A stretch of 7,620 bases of DNA, from the NCBI GenBank assembly GCA_002429965.1, contig DJBG01000141.1, positions 4,712 through 12,331 of the forward strand, written 5' to 3'. The notes under the pieces are model-generated. The model worked only from the letters and a program-made list of their open reading frames with translations, did no database searches and was not told the DNA's origin. Positions within the stretch are counted from its first letter, which is position 1, and each line of letters starts with the position of its first letter. The stretch is from Hungatella sp. UBA5982. GTDB taxonomy: Bacteria; Bacillota; Clostridia; Lachnospirales; Lachnospiraceae. A program made the position numbers and the translations under genes. Of the stretch, positions 5,877-7,620 are shown piece by piece.

Positions 5877-6116
5877 ACTCTTCCTGATGATATTACCGCG
5901 CACACGTTCAGACACACTTATGCCAGCGGTCTAAACAAGGCAGGAGTAGATATTGAGCGAGCACAATACCTATTAGGGCATGATGATATCTAAGCTGCAT
6001 TAGATACTTACACCCATTTCGGATATACAGATATAACAATTGATAAGTTGGAAGCTTATAATGATGCAGTCAAAATGCAGCCAGAAAGCAAAGTAATACC
6101 CATGAAACACGTATAA
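5877..6116 (+). pseudogene. C-terminal relic of a tyrosine recombinase (phage-type integrase)
   Basis: One plus frame encodes a recognisable integrase C-terminus: DITAHTFRHTYASG with the catalytic His-x-x-Arg box (His 5901-5903, Arg 5910-5912), then YLLGHDDI with the second catalytic His (5979-5981), then AALDTYTHF with the nucleophile Tyr (6009-6011). The frame ends at TAA 6114-6116. An in-frame TAA at 5991-5993 falls between GHDDI and AALDTY and would remove the nucleophile. Upstream the frame is blocked at 5865-5867, and the N-terminal core-binding domain plus most of the catalytic domain (several hundred codons) are missing. It is therefore an inactive fragment. It marks the right side of the AT-rich island and indicates that an integrative element once sat here. 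The end of the frame overlaps the 23-bp sequence repeated at 7557. Confidence 0.85.
6065..6087 (+). repeat. 23-bp direct repeat, left copy, inside the recombinase relic
   Basis: Starts TGCAGTCAAAATGCAG and matches 7557-7579 at 22 of 23 positions in the same orientation. This copy encodes the Ala-Val-Lys-Met-Gln part of the recombinase tail. The two copies are 1,492 bp apart and enclose the LysM-GH18 gene. Confidence 0.8.
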
Positions 6117-6138
6117 ACAATGGGTTTCATGGGTATTA
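6094..6138. terminator. perfect 15-bp hairpin between convergent recombinase relic and GH18 gene
   Basis: TAATACCCATGAAAC (6094-6108) and GTTTCATGGGTATTA (6124-6138) are exact inverted copies around a 15-nt loop that contains the recombinase stop. Neither flank has a strong U-tract (plus TCGACATTAG, minus CTTTGCTTTC), so terminator function in either direction is likely but not certain. It lies 49 nt past the stop of the GH18 gene. Confidence 0.5.
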
Positions 6139-6186
6139 TCGACATTAGCAAAAGTGCAGCTTACTTTTTTCCGGAAACAGGTAAAA

Positions 6187-7332
6187 TCAGTCTCCAATCT
6201 TTTTAATAATAAACATCTGCTCCAGTAACAGCCAGTTTGCCCTGAAAAACTGCATGAGCTGCCAATACCCGGCCCCGGTCAGGTCGAACTCCTTGATTAA
6301 GTCAAACTTGGCCTTATAGCTTCTTACATCCTCAAACCAAACCTCATGCTGGATTCCATACTGCCAATAGCGGAAATACGGGGACATGGCAACCTCGTCA
6401 AACTGGATCTCCACGCCATGATCAATGGCAATCTGAATCGCTTCTAGGTTATTTATGGTCCTTGCCCTTGTCACCCCTCTCTCAAAAGGCAGCGGCCAGT
6501 CATATCCGTAATTGGGGATTCCCAGGCTGATTTTCTCCGTGGGGATCGCTGTCACTGCGTATTCCACCACTCTTCTTACCATGTTGATGGGGGCAACGGC
6601 CATTGGGGGACCGAATGTATAACCCCACTCATAAGTCATCAGAAAAACCCGGTTAGCCGCTTCGCCCAAAAGCGCGTAATCAACCCCCTCATACAAAAGT
6701 CCTGCCTGTGTGGCCGATGTCTTGGGGGCTAAAGCAACCGTGACTTGATAGCCGAACTGGTTCATGATCAGTGTGGTTCGCCTCACAAGGTCCGCATAGG
6801 CCTCGCGGTCAGCCGCCATGATGTATTCAAAATCAAAATCCAGGCCTCCAAAACCCTTTTCTATCATCGTTAGGCCCAGATTCCAGATCAGCCGCTGCTG
6901 CACCTCCATATTATGTACAGCTGTAGAGACCAGATTGTTGTTAAAATGCCCGTCAGGACCAAGAGGAGTAAGGGTCAAAATCGGGCGCACTCCAAGCTGC
7001 CAGGCTCTTTCAATCATCCAGTCATCCGAACTTATGGGCGGAACCAGATCTCCCTCCATGGTAAATCCATAAGAAAAAACATAAAGATCGGTCAGAAATG
7101 GAAGAGTGTTTTCCAGATTATCCGGACTGATGATCGGATATGCATAACCGAACACATAAAGAGGAATCCTTTCTTCCGAAGGGCTTTCATCCCGAATATA
7201 AAGTGCCTGGCCTACAGCCAGGCGGTATGGATAACCAATTTGGTTATCAAATATGAGGCTTTGTACCGGAATGCCCTGGGATTCGGCAATGGTGTCCACG
7301 CTGTCTCCCCGCTTTACCACATATATTTTCAT
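6187..7332 (-). CDS. LysM plus GH18 cortex-lytic-type enzyme (SleL/YaaH-like)
   Basis: A 381-residue protein with one LysM domain (about 2-46, YVVKRGDSVDTIAESQGI) that binds peptidoglycan or chitin glycans, then a glycoside hydrolase 18 barrel (about 55-375). The catalytic motif GGLDFDFEY (162-170) holds Asp165, Asp167 and the proton-donor Glu169. The substrate-binding MTYEWG (232-237) and the late GYWQL element are also present. This order is that of the spore enzymes SleL and YaaH, N-acetylglucosaminidases that act on cortex fragments during germination. Those usually carry two LysM domains; this one has a single copy. There is no signal peptide, as is usual for enzymes made in the mother cell and deposited on the spore. 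AAAGGA lies 8 nt before the ATG. It is a single-gene unit with a possible sigma-E-like promoter at 7361-7389. Confidence 0.9.
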   Translation of the reverse strand: MKIYVVKRGDSVDTIAESQGIPVQSLIFDNQIGYPYRLAVGQALYIRDESPSEERIPLYVFGYAYPIISPDNLENTLPFLTDLYVFSYGFTMEGDLVPPISSDDWMIERAWQLGVRPILTLTPLGPDGHFNNNLVSTAVHNMEVQQRLIWNLGLTMIEKGFGGLDFDFEYIMAADREAYADLVRRTTLIMNQFGYQVTVALAPKTSATQAGLLYEGVDYALLGEAANRVFLMTYEWGYTFGPPMAVAPINMVRRVVEYAVTAIPTEKISLGIPNYGYDWPLPFERGVTRARTINNLEAIQIAIDHGVEIQFDEVAMSPYFRYWQYGIQHEVWFEDVRSYKAKFDLIKEFDLTGAGYWQLMQFFRANWLLLEQMFIIKKIGD

Positions 7333-7344
7333 AGCAGCATCCTT

Positions 7345-7360
7345 TTACCAGAATTGGTAA
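7345..7360. repeat. short inverted repeat in the GH18 leader
   Basis: TTACCA and TGGTAA are separated by GAAT, giving a 6-bp perfect stem just upstream of the AAAGGA ribosome site and directly downstream of the candidate -10 box. It could be a small operator or a leader hairpin; no regulator can be named. Confidence 0.35.
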
Positions 7361-7389
7361 AGCATATGATGAAAAAATCCGAAACATGA
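7361..7389 (-). promoter_or_regulatory. possible sigma-E-like sporulation promoter of the GH18 gene
   Basis: On the minus strand TCATGTT (7389-7383), 14 bases, then CATATGCT (7368-7361). Against the Bacillus sigma-E patterns kmATATT and CATACAmT these match about 6 of 7 and 6 of 8 with the right spacing. B. subtilis yaaH is sigma-E dependent, which fits. Short motifs in AT-rich DNA make chance matches common. Confidence 0.35.
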
Positions 7390-7479
7390 CAGAAACAGAC
7401 ATCATTTCAGGTTTCTTTAGAAAAATGTAATGTGCTTTTTTTATTAGGAAATGAGCAAATGCTTTAAAACCGGGATTTT

Positions 7480-7555
7480 CCGCTTAAAATCGAGATTCTT
7501 GGGACTTTTTATATTACCAGCTACAACCACCTAAATGCAGTCAAAACCGGGTGTC
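7480..7555 (+). repeat. 76-bp dispersed repeat, copy B
   Basis: Gapless match to 4583-4658 (about 78 percent by hand count). In this copy it runs directly into the 23-bp repeat at 7557, and the motif TGCAGTCAAAA appears twice (near 7536 and at 7557), as does AAAACCGGG (7466-7473 region and 7543-7551). Closely spaced repeated motifs like these are typical of transposase or recombinase binding ends. Confidence 0.7.
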
Positions 7556-7556
7556 C

Positions 7557-7579
7557 TGCAGTCAAAATGCAGTCAGAAA
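7557..7579 (+). repeat. 23-bp direct repeat, right copy
   Basis: Matches 6065-6087 at 22 of 23 positions (T for C at the 17th base). It can be read in the same frame as the relic, as Ala-Val-Lys-Met-Gln-Ser-Glu, up to a TGA at 7594-7596. Confidence 0.8.
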
Positions 7580-7580
7580 A

Positions 7581-7589
7581 TGATATAAT
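7581..7589 (+). promoter_or_regulatory. extended -10 promoter pointing off the right edge
   Basis: TG-A-TATAAT is a perfect extended -10 box (TG at 7581-7582, TATAAT at 7584-7589). No good -35 box lies 17 or 18 bases upstream, which extended -10 promoters can tolerate. Any transcript would start near 7596 and run through the palindrome at 7607 into unseen sequence. Confidence 0.4.
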
Positions 7590-7606
7590 TCTATGAATGG
7601 GCGGGC

Positions 7607-7618
7607 CCGAAATTTCGG
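7607..7618. repeat. 12-bp perfect palindrome at the right edge
   Basis: CCGAAATTTCGG is self-complementary and sits just after the extended -10 promoter, in an operator-like position. The preceding GCGGGCCCG is also nearly self-complementary. The window ends two bases later. Confidence 0.5.
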
Positions 7619-7620
7619 AT

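Noticed and set aside
6000..6197. 65-aa minus-strand open frame opposite the integrase relic
   Set aside because: It runs through the perfect hairpin and the antisense of clear recombinase motifs, with no ribosome site.
6913..7389. 158-aa plus-strand open frame opposite the GH18 gene
   Set aside because: Antisense to the LysM-GH18 coding region; composition is not protein-like and the GH18 motifs are decisive for the other strand.

Overview
The window looks like chromosomal DNA from a spore-forming, low-to-mid GC Firmicute, most likely a Lachnospiraceae / Clostridium-type genome. The reasons are strong AGGAGG-type ribosome sites, a DUF378 membrane protein, a LysM plus GH18 cortex-lytic-type enzyme that fits endospore biology, and several small orphan proteins of a kind I associate with that family. 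No species can be fixed from the sequence alone.

Layout. Positions 1-290 hold a possible 3' end of a plus-strand gene and, on the other strand, a candidate self-contained small transcription unit (promoter, 22-residue Leu-rich peptide, terminator-like hairpin). Positions 345-4534 are a minus-strand cluster read right to left: a sigma-A-type promoter, a leucine-rich-repeat (BspA/LRR_5-like) protein, a VWA protein with a degenerate metallopeptidase-like N-terminus (DUF2201/COG3864-like), a MoxR-type AAA+ ATPase overlapping the VWA gene, a small two-helix DUF378 protein, and a perfect 14-bp hairpin 8 nt past the last stop. MoxR ATPases and VWA proteins generally work as a pair (ATPase-driven remodelling with a MIDAS metal-ion adaptor). 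The LRR protein is a plausible third, target-recognising component.

Positions about 4540-6180 form an AT-rich accessory island: a zinc-ribbon-like orphan (plus), a glycine-zipper-like membrane peptide with no good start (plus), an 88-aa orphan (minus) preceded by a 17-bp tandem repeat that carries its -10 boxes, and the C-terminal relic of a tyrosine recombinase with an in-frame stop. The remaining short gaps (5053-5177 and 5373-5486) contain scattered GGCAGT/ACTGCC motifs but nothing I can call.

Positions 6187-7332 (minus) encode a LysM-GH18 enzyme of the SleL/YaaH spore-germination type, with a possible sigma-E-like promoter. The last 280 bases contain a second copy of a 76-bp dispersed repeat, a 23-bp sequence that also occurs in the 3' end of the recombinase relic, an extended -10 promoter pointing off the right edge and a 12-bp palindrome. 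These suggest mobile-element ends on both sides of the GH18 gene and of the island.

The best candidates for something undescribed are the LRR-VWA-MoxR module, the small Leu-rich peptide unit, and the pair of dispersed repeats that bracket the accessory genes.
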